Shown here piece after piece: positions 1 through 7,974 of a DNA stretch of 64,000 nt. The notes under the pieces are model-generated. The model saw only the letters and a list, made by a program, of their open reading frames with translations. It had not been told where the DNA came from and did no database searches. Location: assembly GCF_900626145.1 (NCBI RefSeq), contig NZ_LR130817.1, forward strand, positions 1,493,657-1,557,656, in the 5' to 3' direction. Every line of letters starts with the position of its first letter. Within the stretch, counting starts at the first letter, position 1. A program made the translations under genes and the position numbers. This stretch comes from Intestinimonas timonensis. GTDB lineage: Bacteria; Bacillota; Clostridia; Oscillospirales; Oscillospiraceae.

Positions 1-201
1 GGCCCGCTCCAGAGCTTTGGACTTCCGGGCCTTCTTCAGGCACTCTGGATCAGGGCACACATAGGCACCCCGGCCCGGCTTCTTTCCTTTGAAATCCAGG
101 GAGACCTCCCCTTCAGGGGAGCGCACCACCCGGATGAGCTGACGCTTTTCCTTCATCTCCCGGCAGCCCACACACTGCCGCATGGGGATCTTCTTCGGCA
201 T
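1..201 (-). CDS. rnpM: RNase P modulator RnpM / YlxR family (partial)
   Basis: The minus-strand frame opens with ATG at 201 and runs off the window start after 67 residues. It begins MPKKIPMRQCVGCREMKEKR and contains GRGAYVCPDPEC, the paired-cysteine pattern of the YlxR (DUF448) family. YlxR/RnpM is known as a small RNA-binding protein that modulates RNase P activity. It lies downstream of rimP and nusA, its usual place in the Firmicutes nusA-infB operon, so infB would be expected just outside the window. A purine-rich AAAGGGGGG precedes the start. The C-terminus is not visible. Confidence 0.9.
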   Translation of the reverse strand, partial: MPKKIPMRQCVGCREMKEKRQLIRVVRSPEGEVSLDFKGKKPGRGAYVCPDPECLKKARKSKALERA

Positions 202-216
202 GTCACACGCCCCCCT

Positions 217-372
217 TTACCAAATACCGTTCTCGTCCTCGGTCTCCCGGTCGGAGTCCTCCTCTGTCGGGATACCGAAGGTGAAGTTCTCCTCCTCCGG
301 CTCCGTACCGTCAGAGACCGGATGCCGGACGGCGTCGGGTCCAAAGAACCAGTCCCATTTCTCCCAGTCCAT
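217..372 (-). CDS. Small acidic protein between nusA and rnpM
   Basis: A 51-residue frame begins MDWEKWDWFFGPDAVRHP and continues into a Glu/Asp-rich tail ending in ENGIW. GGGAGG lies about 9 nt before the ATG, and the stop sits 15 nt before the rnpM start, so it fits the operon as a translated gene. I do not recognise the family. The three tryptophans at the front and the acidic tail suggest a small binding protein, but this is only composition. It directly follows the downstream copy of the nusA 3' end, which suggests that copy marks the ancestral nusA junction. Confidence 0.6.
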   Translation of the reverse strand: MDWEKWDWFFGPDAVRHPVSDGTEPEEENFTFGIPTEEDSDRETEDENGIW

Positions 373-405
373 GTCCCTGCGCCTCCCGACGCTCTCCTGT
401 GAGGA

Positions 406-552
406 TCACTCCTCGATGTCCACGCTCTCCTCGGGCTCCTCTTCGATCTCCACCTCGGCGTCCTCTACCGTGGGCAGCTCGCCCGGGTCGGACTCCGGCT
501 TAATGTCGATCTTGTAGCCCGTCAGCTTGGCCGCCAGACGGGCGTTCTGGCC
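406..552 (-). repeat. Second copy of the nusA 3' end
   Basis: These 147 bp repeat the last 48 codons and stop of nusA (685-831). I count five differences: stop TGA versus TAA, GAG/GAA, GTA/GTG, ATT/ATC and CTG/TTG. All are silent, so both copies encode the same peptide. An open frame (406-648) joins this copy to the insert sequence, but no convincing ribosome site supports a separate protein. It is probably the ancestral gene end left behind by insertion at 553-684. Confidence 0.9.
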
Positions 553-684
553 ACCCCCACAAAAGGCAGCGCCTTTTGCGGGGACCCCGGTCTCCACTTG
601 ATTTGGGCGGAGTGAATCCGCCCAAACCCAAGCTTTGCCCAAGGGCAAAGGCTTGACGCGGCAGACGCCGCGGACAGGAGGGCC
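553..684 (-). mobile_element. Hairpin-rich insert between nusA stop and the 3'-end copy
   Basis: Read in the nusA direction, this 132-bp stretch is almost entirely consecutive hairpins: GCGGC/GCCGC; CTTTGCCC/GGGCAAAG; TTTGGGCGGA with loop TTCAC and TCCGCCCAAA; and CCGCAAAAGGC/GCCTTTTGTGG next to the duplicated gene end. It has no coding capacity. A second insert of similar order lies at 12477-12633. I infer a small non-autonomous mobile or structured element; no known family is recognised. Confidence 0.6.
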
Positions 685-1854
685 TTACTCCTCGATGTCC
701 ACGCTCTCCTCGGGCTCCTCTTCGATCTCCACTTCGGCGTCCTCCACCGTGGGCAGCTCGCCCGGGTCGGACTCCGGCTTGATGTCGATCTTGTAGCCCG
801 TCAACTTGGCCGCCAGACGGGCGTTCTGGCCCTCTTTGCCGATGGCCAGGGAGAGCTGGTCGTCGGGCACCAGCACCCGGCAGCTCTTGCCGTCGGGCAG
901 CAGGTCCACGCTGACCACGTCGGCGGGAGAGAGGGCCGCCGCCACATAGGCGGTGGGGTCCTCACTGTACTTGATGATGTCCACCTTTTCACCGTGGAGC
1001 TCCTCCACGATGTTGTTGACCCGCTGGCCGCCGGGGCCCACGCAGGCGCCGATGGGGTCCACGTTCTCGTCGGCGGACCAGACGGCGATCTTAGTGCGGC
1101 TGCCCGCCTCACGGGCGATGGACTTGACCTCCACGGTGCCGTCGTAGATCTCGGGGATCTCCAGCTCAAAGAGACGCTTGACCAGACCGGGATGGGTGCG
1201 TGAGATGAGGACCTGGGGCCCTCTGGTGGAGCGGCGGACCTCCACCACGTAGACCTTCAGCCGGTCGCCCTCATGGATCTCCTCCCCGCGGACCTGCTCG
1301 CCGGGGGCCAGGAAAGCCTCGGTGTACTCGCTGCTGGAGCTGATACGCAGGTTGGCAGCGCCGCTGCGGGGGTCGATGCGGGTGACGATACCGGTGAGGA
1401 TCTCGTGCTCCTTGGAACTGAACTCATCATAGATCATGCCCCGCTCGGCCTCCCGGATACCCTGGATAATGACCTGGCGGGCGGTCTGGGCGGCAATGCG
1501 GCCAAAGTTCTTGGGCTTGACCTCGATGCGGACCACATCCCCCAGCTCGGCGTGGGGGATGGCCCGGCGGGCCTCCTCCAGAGACATCTCGGTAGCCGGG
1601 TTGTCCACGGTCTCCACGATGTCCTTGAGGATGAACATGCGCACCTGGCCGGTCTCGGGGTTGGCCTTGACCTCAATGTTGTCCCCGGCGCCCTCGTGGT
1701 CCCGCTTGTAGGCGGAGGCCAGGGCCTGGGTGATCTTCTCCATCATATAGCCGGCGGGAATGCCCTTTTCCTTCTCGATCTGGGCAATGGCGGCGAAAAA
1801 CTCCTGGCCGTCGTTCTCGCTGCTGTTGGTCTTTTTCGCGTTCTTTCTCGGCAT
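685..1854 (-). CDS. nusA: Transcription termination/antitermination factor NusA
   Basis: The 389-residue protein has the NusA layout: N-terminal RNA-polymerase-binding domain (about 1-130), S1 domain (about 135-205) and two KH domains with [14 protein letters not shown] and [15 protein letters not shown]. The C-terminus is short and acidic, as in Firmicutes NusA, which lacks the two acidic repeats of Enterobacteria. NusA acts on RNA polymerase in pausing, termination and antitermination. It lies 14 nt after rimP in one transcription unit. The last 48 codons and stop are repeated downstream with only silent changes, so the present gene end may have been supplied by the insert that follows it. 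Confidence 0.97.
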   Translation of the reverse strand: MPRKNAKKTNSSENDGQEFFAAIAQIEKEKGIPAGYMMEKITQALASAYKRDHEGAGDNIEVKANPETGQVRMFILKDIVETVDNPATEMSLEEARRAIPHAELGDVVRIEVKPKNFGRIAAQTARQVIIQGIREAERGMIYDEFSSKEHEILTGIVTRIDPRSGAANLRISSSSEYTEAFLAPGEQVRGEEIHEGDRLKVYVVEVRRSTRGPQVLISRTHPGLVKRLFELEIPEIYDGTVEVKSIAREAGSRTKIAVWSADENVDPIGACVGPGGQRVNNIVEELHGEKVDIIKYSEDPTAYVAAALSPADVVSVDLLPDGKSCRVLVPDDQLSLAIGKEGQNARLAAKLTGYKIDIKPESDPGELPTVEDAEVEIEEEPEESVDIEE

Positions 1855-1868
1855 TTCGTTATTCTCCC

Positions 1869-2324
1869 TTAAAAGCTCACGTGCAGCCGCACCTGAGCAA
1901 CGTCTTTCTTCTCCAAAGTCACGTCTCCGCCGGGGAGCTCCACGGTCACATTCCCGTTGTCATAGCCCTTGAGCACACCGGTGAGCTCCTTACGCCCCTC
2001 CCGGGCCCGGTAGAGCTTCACATCCACCTCGCTGCCCGTGAACTGGGCGAAGTGCTCCGGCTTCTTCAGCACCCGGTCGGCGCCGGCGGAGGACACCTCC
2101 AGGGTATAGCTCCCCTCGATGGGGTCGGCCTCGTCCAGGGCGTCACTGAGGGGACGGCTCACCGCCTCACAGTCATTGATGGACACCCCGCCCTCCTTGT
2201 CGATGTAGATCCGGAGAAACCACTCCCCCGCTTCCTTTACGTACTCTACATCCCAGAGCGAGCACCCGGCGGCCTCCACGATGGGCGCCGCCAATCCCGC
2301 CGTGAGTTCAGTCACTTTTGCCAT
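1869..2324 (-). CDS. rimP: Ribosome maturation factor RimP
   Basis: This 151-residue protein has RimP features: an N-terminal alpha/beta domain with WDVEYVKEAGEWFLRIYID and DCEAVSRPLSDALDE, then a C-terminal SH3-like domain ending VAQVRLHVSF. RimP is needed for assembly of the 30S subunit. It is the first gene of the rimP-nusA-rnpM unit, and GGGGGGA lies just upstream of its ATG. The promoter is predicted at 2436-2464, leaving a leader of about 100 nt. Confidence 0.96.
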   Translation of the reverse strand: MAKVTELTAGLAAPIVEAAGCSLWDVEYVKEAGEWFLRIYIDKEGGVSINDCEAVSRPLSDALDEADPIEGSYTLEVSSAGADRVLKKPEHFAQFTGSEVDVKLYRAREGRKELTGVLKGYDNGNVTVELPGGDVTLEKKDVAQVRLHVSF

Positions 2325-2435
2325 GTTTCGTCCCCCCTGACGCGCTTTTCCAGATACTTACAGATCCGTTTTTTTCAATAAGAAAGAGCGGGGCGGACCC
2401 CACTCTTGACGGATACGTACACTGCTAGTATAGGC

Positions 2436-2464
2436 AGTATACCATACGGATAGCCTGATTGCAA
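2436..2464 (-). promoter_or_regulatory. Sigma-A promoter for rimP-nusA operon
   Basis: On the minus strand TTGCAA (2459-2464) and TATACT (2436-2441) are separated by exactly 17 bp, a near-consensus housekeeping promoter aimed at rimP. Confidence 0.8.
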
Positions 2465-2530
2465 GATTTTTACCGGGAAATCTCGAAAATACATGGGCTT
2501 TTCCCCTCTGAAAAGGAGAGACCCGGGCAT

Positions 2531-3136
2531 TCAGGCCCGGGTCTCCTCTATGGTATGCAAAGGGGAACCGTCCAGGTCCACCCGCCGGGTGGCTAGGGCA
2601 ACGGTGTGGTGTTCGTGGGCGCACAGCAGCACGGGGAGCCCCAGGCCGTACACCGCCTCCATGAGGGTCTCCGTCCGGGCCTGGTCCACCCCGGCAAAGG
2701 GCTCGTCCAGCAGCACCCAACCCCGGCGGACCTCTGCCAGGGCCAGGGACCGGACCAGGGAGAGCCGCCGGGCCATACCGCCGGAGAGGGCGGCGGGATA
2801 GGTCCCCTCCTCGCCCTCCAGCCCTGCTGCCGCCAGCCACCGCCTGGCAGTCTCCCGGTCCGGCCGGGGCAGCACATCGGTGATGTGCTGTTCCGCTGTC
2901 CGCCAGGGGAAGAGACGGTTTTCCTGGAAAAGGAGGACAGCCTTCGACGGGTCCAGGCCAGCGCTGGTGCCGGAGGACGGTGTCTCCAGCCCCATCAGGA
3001 CGCGCAGCAGGGTGGTCTTGCCGCAGCCGGAGGGCCCGGCCAGCGCCGTGACCCCCTCCGCCGGCACGGTCAGAGAGAACCGGTCCAATACCAGCTTATC
3101 GCCGTAGGACACCGTCAGCTCACGGATCTCCAGCAC
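2531..3136 (-). CDS. ABC transporter ATP-binding protein, sulfonate/nitrate type
   Basis: Walker [11 protein letters not shown]-loop [10 protein letters not shown], signature [11 protein letters not shown] and Walker [14 protein letters not shown] are all present, so this is a complete ABC ATPase of about 201 residues. I start it at GTG 3136, 7 nt after a GGGAGGG site. A longer frame reaching 3202 adds an unlike leader that lies inside the permease gene. The start overlaps the permease end by 17 bp. The order binding protein-permease-ATPase matches the SsuABC/TauABC/NrtABC group; the substrate cannot be read from sequence. Confidence 0.9.
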   Translation of the reverse strand: MLEIRELTVSYGDKLVLDRFSLTVPAEGVTALAGPSGCGKTTLLRVLMGLETPSSGTSAGLDPSKAVLLFQENRLFPWRTAEQHITDVLPRPDRETARRWLAAAGLEGEEGTYPAALSGGMARRLSLVRSLALAEVRRGWVLLDEPFAGVDQARTETLMEAVYGLGLPVLLCAHEHHTVALATRRVDLDGSPLHTIEETRA

Positions 3137-3992
3137 GGTCGTTCCCTCCCTTCCCCCGCTCCAGCCTGCCCAGCAGCCGTCCCAGGACCCCCTCCAGCAC
3201 AAAGCTGAGGAAGAGTACGGTCAGGGTCCAGGCGAAGAGGGCCGGGGTCTCCAGATAGGTCTTGGCATTGCTCACCTGGGTACCGATGGCCAGCTTGGGC
3301 AGGCACAGCACCTCGGCGGCCACCCCCGCCTTCCAGGCCAGGCCCAGGCTGGTACGGCAGGCAGCGGCAAAGTAGGGCAGCACCGAGGGTACATACACCA
3401 GGGTCAGGGTGCGCCGACGTGGAAAGCCGTATGCCCGGGCCAGCTCCAGCAGCTGAGCGTCGGTGCTCTCCACTCCCTGGACCACGTTCCCCCACACTAC
3501 GGGCAGGACCATAAGGGCAGCGATGATGGCGGGCACCCAGTTCCGATCAGCCCACAGCAGCACCAATATAATAAAGGAGGCCACCGGAGCGGCCCGGACC
3601 ACCTTCACCGCCGGGGCAAAGATCAGCCGGGCCCACCGGGAAACGGCGGTGAGAGCGGCCATGACGGTGCCCAGTCCCACCCCCGCGGCGGCACCGGCGA
3701 AGACCCGGCACAGGGAGGCTGCCGCTGTCCGCCAGAAGTCCACTGTACCCACCAGCTCCACCAGCTCCTGGGCCACCCTGGGGGGCGCCGGCAGGATGAA
3801 GGCCTGGCCCTCCCACAGACAGGTGAGGAGCCCCGAAATGTCTCCGGTCTGCCGCCAGGTCGTCCACGCCGCTTCCAGGCTCCGGTGTCCGGCGCACAGG
3901 GCGGCGCCCTCCCACACCAGCAGCCAAAACAGGATGGGCAAAAGCCGCTCCCGCCAGCCTTTGGCAGGAGCGGCAGTCAGCCTCTTGTTCAC
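3120..3992 (-). CDS. ABC transporter permease, SsuC/TauC-like
   Basis: A 290-residue membrane protein of the binding-protein-dependent permease family, with about six hydrophobic segments. The conserved cytoplasmic loop reads [20 protein letters not shown], an EAA-like loop that contacts the ATPase. It begins with GTG at 3992, which overlaps the stop of the binding-protein gene in a GTGA arrangement, so translation is probably coupled. The N-terminus carries a long first hydrophobic segment and an extra loop before the permease core. Confidence 0.9.
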   Translation of the reverse strand: MNKRLTAAPAKGWRERLLPILFWLLVWEGAALCAGHRSLEAAWTTWRQTGDISGLLTCLWEGQAFILPAPPRVAQELVELVGTVDFWRTAAASLCRVFAGAAAGVGLGTVMAALTAVSRWARLIFAPAVKVVRAAPVASFIILVLLWADRNWVPAIIAALMVLPVVWGNVVQGVESTDAQLLELARAYGFPRRRTLTLVYVPSVLPYFAAACRTSLGLAWKAGVAAEVLCLPKLAIGTQVSNAKTYLETPALFAWTLTVLFLSFVLEGVLGRLLGRLERGKGGNDRAGDP

Positions 3993-5050
3993 CCTTCGTA
4001 GTAGAAGGCGTCGTCGGGGATGCCCCCGCCGATGGAGTCGGGATTGGCCTGGTAGAGGACCTCATAGTAGCCCTGGATGGCGCTGCGCATGTCGGAGGCA
4101 CCGGTGATGCACACCAGAGCGCACTTGGGGATGGCTGCTTCGGCGATCTGGGCGTTGGCGGTGATGCCGTAGCTGGCCACCAGCTGAGCCGGATTCTCGT
4201 CACTGGAGAGGGCCAGATTATCCGGGTCGTTCATAAACTCCACCGAAGCTGCGTAATCGCTCAGGAAATTCTCCACAGCCTGGGGATTCTCCTCGATGAA
4301 GTCGGTCCGGGCCACGATGGTGGTCATGGTGAGATGGCTGCCGTTCTGGAGGTTGTCCCACTCTGCAGACAGGTCCAGAGCCTCCCGGACATCGGCGTTC
4401 TTGAGCTGCACGGCGGTGGCGGCGGGGACGGGCAGCATGCACAGGTCGGCCTCGCCGCTGACCATCAGAGTGGTGATCTCGTCGCCGGTCTTCCACTGGA
4501 TGTCCACATCAGCGGGGTCCACCCCGTTCTCGGTGAGGAGGTAGTTGAGGACATATTCGGGGTTGGCGCCCTGGCCGGTGGCATAGATGGTGCGACCGGC
4601 CAGATCGGCCATGGAGTGGACGGTGTCGCCGTTCTCCAGGATGTAGAGGACGCCCAGACCGCTGACGGCCAGCATCTGGATGCCGCCGTCGGTCTTATTA
4701 TATAGGTTAGCGGCCACGTTGGAGGCCACGGCGGCGATGTCGATCTCGCCGTTGGTAAGGCCGGCGGCCACCTGGTCGTTGGCGGTGAACACCTCCACGT
4801 TATAGCTGTTGGCGGTGGTACCGGCATCATTGTCGGCCATGAGCTTGGCGGCACCCACACCGGTGGGACCGTTGAGGACGGCGAAGCGGACGGTATCGCC
4901 CGTCTCCTGGGTGGGCTGGGCAGTGGTCTCCACCGGGGCGCTGGTCTCGGGCGCCGGAGTGGTGGTCTCGGCGCTCTTCTGGCCGCAGCCGGCCAGGGCG
5001 CCGCCCAGCATCAGCAGGGCCATGGTGAGGGCGAGCAGTTTTCTTTTCAT
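3989..5050 (-). CDS. ABC transporter substrate-binding lipoprotein
   Basis: The start at 5050 gives a lipoprotein signal peptide, MKRKLLALTMALLMLGG, followed by lipobox LAGCGQK, so the mature protein should be anchored by its cysteine outside the membrane. A low-complexity Thr/Glu/Pro linker follows, then a type-2 periplasmic-binding fold of the NMT1/SsuA type (LNGPTGVGAAKLM, ATGQGANPEYVLNYLL). About 353 residues. It is the first transporter gene after the Crp-type regulator, with a 1-nt gap. The ligand is unknown; nitrate, sulfonate, taurine and thiamine precursors are all family ligands. Confidence 0.9.
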   Translation of the reverse strand: MKRKLLALTMALLMLGGALAGCGQKSAETTTPAPETSAPVETTAQPTQETGDTVRFAVLNGPTGVGAAKLMADNDAGTTANSYNVEVFTANDQVAAGLTNGEIDIAAVASNVAANLYNKTDGGIQMLAVSGLGVLYILENGDTVHSMADLAGRTIYATGQGANPEYVLNYLLTENGVDPADVDIQWKTGDEITTLMVSGEADLCMLPVPAATAVQLKNADVREALDLSAEWDNLQNGSHLTMTTIVARTDFIEENPQAVENFLSDYAASVEFMNDPDNLALSSDENPAQLVASYGITANAQIAEAAIPKCALVCITGASDMRSAIQGYYEVLYQANPDSIGGGIPDDAFYYEG

Positions 5051-5051
5051 G

Positions 5052-5717
5052 CTAAGTTCCTCCATTCTGTATCTCCAGGACCCTCCGGTCCAGGATGACG
5101 ATGGTCTTTCCCGCCCGGCGGATGGCACCCGCCCGTTCCAGCTCCTCAAAGGCACGGTAGAGGGAGGCGCGGCTCACATCCAGACGGCGGGAGAGCTCGG
5201 TGGCGGGACAGGAGACCTCCTCCCGCCCCGATTCCAGCAGCCAGCGGGAGAGCTTTCCCGTGACCTTGGGGGCGGTGAGGCCCTCCACCTTCCGACTCAG
5301 GAAGTGGATGCGCTCGGAGAGATAGGCGATGTAGCTCCTGCGGAAGGCCGGGCAGTCGTCCAGCAGTTCGGCCACCAGCTCCTCCGTGAAGAAGGCCACA
5401 GTGCAGGGGGTGAGAGCGGTGATGGTGGTCTCGTAGCGGTCCCGGCGGTGGAAGAGGGCAGCCGCACCGAAGAAGGCCCCTCGCTCCAGGGTGCTCATGA
5501 CCAGAGCCCCCTTGGTGACCCCGGCCCGGCCGGCGAGGAAGACCCCCAGGCACCGGCGGAACCGGTCGGGACTGTAGATCACTTCGCCTTTGGCAAAGCG
5601 TTCCCGCAGGCAGCCCGGGTCCTCCGCCGCCCGGCGGAGCCGGTCCTCCGGTACCTCCCGAAAAAGCTCTGTCCGGGCCAGGGCGGCCAGCTGCTCTCCG
5701 CTCCAGTGCTCCGCCAT
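5052..5717 (-). CDS. Crp/Fnr family transcriptional regulator
   Basis: The 221-residue protein has an N-terminal cyclic-nucleotide-binding-like beta-roll (about 15-130) and a C-terminal winged helix with LSRRLDVSRASLYRAFEELE as the recognition region (about 170-215). No Fnr-type cysteine cluster is visible, so oxygen sensing by an iron-sulfur centre is unlikely. It is transcribed with the ABC transporter genes, ending 1 nt before the binding-protein start, so it probably controls them. Its effector is unknown. Confidence 0.88.
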   Translation of the reverse strand: MAEHWSGEQLAALARTELFREVPEDRLRRAAEDPGCLRERFAKGEVIYSPDRFRRCLGVFLAGRAGVTKGALVMSTLERGAFFGAAALFHRRDRYETTITALTPCTVAFFTEELVAELLDDCPAFRRSYIAYLSERIHFLSRKVEGLTAPKVTGKLSRWLLESGREEVSCPATELSRRLDVSRASLYRAFEELERAGAIRRAGKTIVILDRRVLEIQNGGT

Positions 5718-5826
5718 TCCCTCGCCCCGCTTTCTGTCTCATTTCAGACACTTTCAGATTTTACACCCTGGATGGACCAAAGTCAATCCCGAACATAAGA
5801 TGAGGAAGAAAGGAGGGATCTCCAGG

Positions 5827-6063
5827 ATGGGATACCGCAACCACTGTCCCCACGGTCAGGCACGGCAGCGGCAGGCGTCGGAGTCCGCCTGCGCGCAGGC
5901 CGCCGCGGCCCGTCGGGCGGCCCTGGCCGACACCCCTACCCGGGTCTGCCGTTCCGGCCAGTGCGCCGGGGCCTGCCCCACCTGCCGTGAGGTGGTCTCC
6001 CTCCTCCGGCGCCAGAACCGGCTGCTGGAAGAGCTGCTGGAGGCCATGGGCGTCCGGCCCTGA
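5827..6063 (+). CDS. Small cysteine-rich hypothetical protein
   Basis: A 78-residue frame starts at ATG 5827, about 8 nt after AAAGGAGGG. It contains six cysteines, including CRSGQCAGACPTC in the middle, and ends with a predicted helix EVVSLLRRQNRLLEELLEA that could form a short coiled coil. A clear terminator follows 5 nt after the stop. The cysteine spacing suggests metal binding, but no family is recognised. The longer upstream extension in this frame overlaps the crp-type gene on the other strand and lacks a ribosome site. Confidence 0.6.
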   Translation: MGYRNHCPHGQARQRQASESACAQAAAARRAALADTPTRVCRSGQCAGACPTCREVVSLLRRQNRLLEELLEAMGVRP

Positions 6064-6067
6064 ATAG

Positions 6068-6105
6068 CAAACGCCCCGTGAGCATGCTCACGGGGCGTTT
6101 GTTTA
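6068..6105 (+). terminator. Bidirectional rho-independent terminator
   Basis: CAAACGCCCCGTGAG pairs perfectly with its complement around a CATG loop. It serves the small gene on the left and the convergent DHFR fusion gene on the right. Confidence 0.85.
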
Positions 6106-7038
6106 CGGATTCCAGATCCGGCGGTAGGTATCGTAGTGGAAAGTGAGCCCCTGGTGGTCATAGGGCCCTTCGGTCCCGGCGAGACGCCAGTCCGGGTGGT
6201 TGTCCAGGTCGGGAAAGTGGGTGTCGGCGGGGAAGGTCCGCTCAAGCCGGGTCACATAGACGGTATCACACCAGGGGAGGAGTTGCTGATAGACGGCGCC
6301 GCCGCCGATGACGAAGGCGTCCTCCGGCGCGGCGGCCCGCAGGGTCTCCACATCCCGGAATACCTCCGCCCCCTCCGGAGCGAAGTCCGGGTCCCGGGAG
6401 AGGATCAGGTTCCGCCGGCCCGGCAAGGGCCGTCCACCGGGAAAGGTGGCCAGGGTCTTCCGACCCAGGATAACGGCGTTGCCAGAGGTAAGGGCCTTGA
6501 AGCGCTTCAGGTCGGCGGGGATGTAGCAGGGCTGGTTCCCATCCTTCCCGATGCCCCAGGCCTGGTCGGCGGCCACGATGGCCTTCCAGTGTCCGCCCCG
6601 GAGAAAAGCCCCCAGAGCCTCCCCCCCCTCCTCGGTAAAGACGGCCACACCGGCGGCCTTCAGGGCGGCGGCGGCCACACCGTCCCCTGGCACCCTGGTA
6701 CCGGTAAAGGTGCCGTCATAGATGGTGCCGCTGCCGCAGGAGGGGCTGCGGGCCTTGAGCACGGCGCAGGGGCAGTCCAGCAGGCGGGCCAGATCAACAG
6801 CGCCCTCCACCCCCCGGCGGTAGGGTTCCGTCACATCCGCCCCAGCCTTGGTGCGGACCTTCTCTCCCACCCGCTCGGCGGGAGGCCGCGGGGTGGGGAG
6901 TCCCCCAAGCTGCTCCGGGCAGACGGGGACCAGATGGTGCCCGGCGGCGATGAGGGCGGTCGCCCCCTCCCACCCCTTGCCGGTGCCGTCGTACCGGCAG
7001 GGCAGACCCAGCAGGCAGGCGGAGATGAGGATGTTCAC
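6103..7038 (-). CDS. DUF523-dihydrofolate reductase fusion protein
   Basis: Two domains are joined in one 311-residue frame. Residues 1 to about 146 are DUF523 (SACLLGLPCRYDGTGK, then KARSPSCGSGTIYDG). From about 149 the sequence is a dihydrofolate reductase: AIVAADQAWGIGKDGN, IPADLKRFK with the catalytic Asp, VILGRKTLATFPGG and FVIGGGAVYQQLLP. The usual Trp after the Pro of that active-site loop is replaced by Cys. DHFR regenerates tetrahydrofolate after thymidylate synthase, and thyA ends 12 nt upstream, so the two steps are co-expressed. The DUF523 role is unknown. Confidence 0.92.
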   Translation of the reverse strand: MNILISACLLGLPCRYDGTGKGWEGATALIAAGHHLVPVCPEQLGGLPTPRPPAERVGEKVRTKAGADVTEPYRRGVEGAVDLARLLDCPCAVLKARSPSCGSGTIYDGTFTGTRVPGDGVAAAALKAAGVAVFTEEGGEALGAFLRGGHWKAIVAADQAWGIGKDGNQPCYIPADLKRFKALTSGNAVILGRKTLATFPGGRPLPGRRNLILSRDPDFAPEGAEVFRDVETLRAAAPEDAFVIGGGAVYQQLLPWCDTVYVTRLERTFPADTHFPDLDNHPDWRLAGTEGPYDHQGLTFHYDTYRRIWNP

Positions 7039-7050
7039 GTCGCTCCCCCC

Positions 7051-7881
7051 TTAAACGGCCACCGGGATCTTGGCCGCCATGGGCCAGGCCTCATAGCCCT
7101 CCAGGCGGAAGCTCTCGGTGGTAAAGTCATAAAAGTCGGTGACGGCCGAATCCATCCACAGCTTGGGGGCATCGTAGGGCTTGCGGGCGATGATCTCCTC
7201 CACCACGGGCACATGGCGGTCATAGATGTGGGCGTCGGCAATGACATGTACCAGCTCCCCCGCCTCCAGTCCCGACACCTGAGCCAGCATATGGACCAGA
7301 GCGGCATACTGCATCACGTTCCAGCCGTTGGCGGTCAGCATGTCCTGGCTGCGCTGGTTGAGGATGGCGTTGAGGGTACGCCCCGTGACGTTGAAGGTCA
7401 TGGAGTAGGCGCAGGGATAGAGGGCCATCTCATGGAGGTCGTGGTGGTTGTAGAGGTTGGTGAGGATGCGCCGGGAGGCGGGGTCGTGCTTCAGGTCGTA
7501 GAGCACCCGGTCCACCTGGTCGAACCACCCCTCCTTATATTGGTGCTTCACCCCCAGCTGGTAGCCATAGGCCTTGCCGATGGAGCCGCTCTCGTCGGCC
7601 CAGGCGTCCCAGATGTGGCTTTTAAGGTCTTGGACGTTGTTGGACTTCTTCTGCCAAATCCAGAGGAGCTCGTCCAGTGCGCTCTTGAAAGCCATCTTTC
7701 GGATGGTCTGGATGGGGAATTCCGCCCGCAGGTCGTAGCGGTTCACAAGTCCGAAGCGCTTGATCGTATGGGCCGGAGTGCCGTCCTCCCAGCGGGGACG
7801 CACCGGCAGGTCTGTATCCCACGTCCCGTGGGCCAGAATGTCCTTACAGTTATCGATAAAGATCTGATCGGCGTAGCTCAC
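7051..7881 (-). CDS. thyA: Thymidylate synthase
   Basis: A ThyA-type enzyme that methylates dUMP to dTMP with methylenetetrahydrofolate. The catalytic cysteine lies in LYPCAYSMTF and the phosphate-binding stretch reads NQRSQDML. I choose GTG 7881 (VSYADQIFIDNCKDIL), because AGGAGG is placed 7 nt before it. The longer ATG at 7905 would put that ribosome site inside the gene. About 276 residues. It is followed by the DUF523-DHFR gene in the same operon. Confidence 0.94.
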   Translation of the reverse strand: MSYADQIFIDNCKDILAHGTWDTDLPVRPRWEDGTPAHTIKRFGLVNRYDLRAEFPIQTIRKMAFKSALDELLWIWQKKSNNVQDLKSHIWDAWADESGSIGKAYGYQLGVKHQYKEGWFDQVDRVLYDLKHDPASRRILTNLYNHHDLHEMALYPCAYSMTFNVTGRTLNAILNQRSQDMLTANGWNVMQYAALVHMLAQVSGLEAGELVHVIADAHIYDRHVPVVEEIIARKPYDAPKLWMDSAVTDFYDFTTESFRLEGYEAWPMAAKIPVAV

Positions 7882-7931
7882 CGGATTTCCTCCTAAATAT
7901 TTCAATTTGGCCTGGATTTTTTCTCACAGTA

Positions 7932-7940
7932 TGGTATAAT
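7932..7940 (+). promoter_or_regulatory. Extended -10 promoter for membrane gene
   Basis: TGGTATAAT at 7932-7940 is an extended -10 box about 35 bp before the ATG at 7975. No good -35 hexamer is visible at the standard distance. Confidence 0.55.
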
Positions 7941-7974
7941 GTCGACACAAAAATACTTTTGGGGGCGAACCATC

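Noticed and set aside
406..648. Open frame joining the hairpin insert to the nusA 3'-end copy, as an 80-residue protein
   Set aside because: No ribosome site, and the front half is hairpin sequence. It is open only because the copied gene end is in frame.
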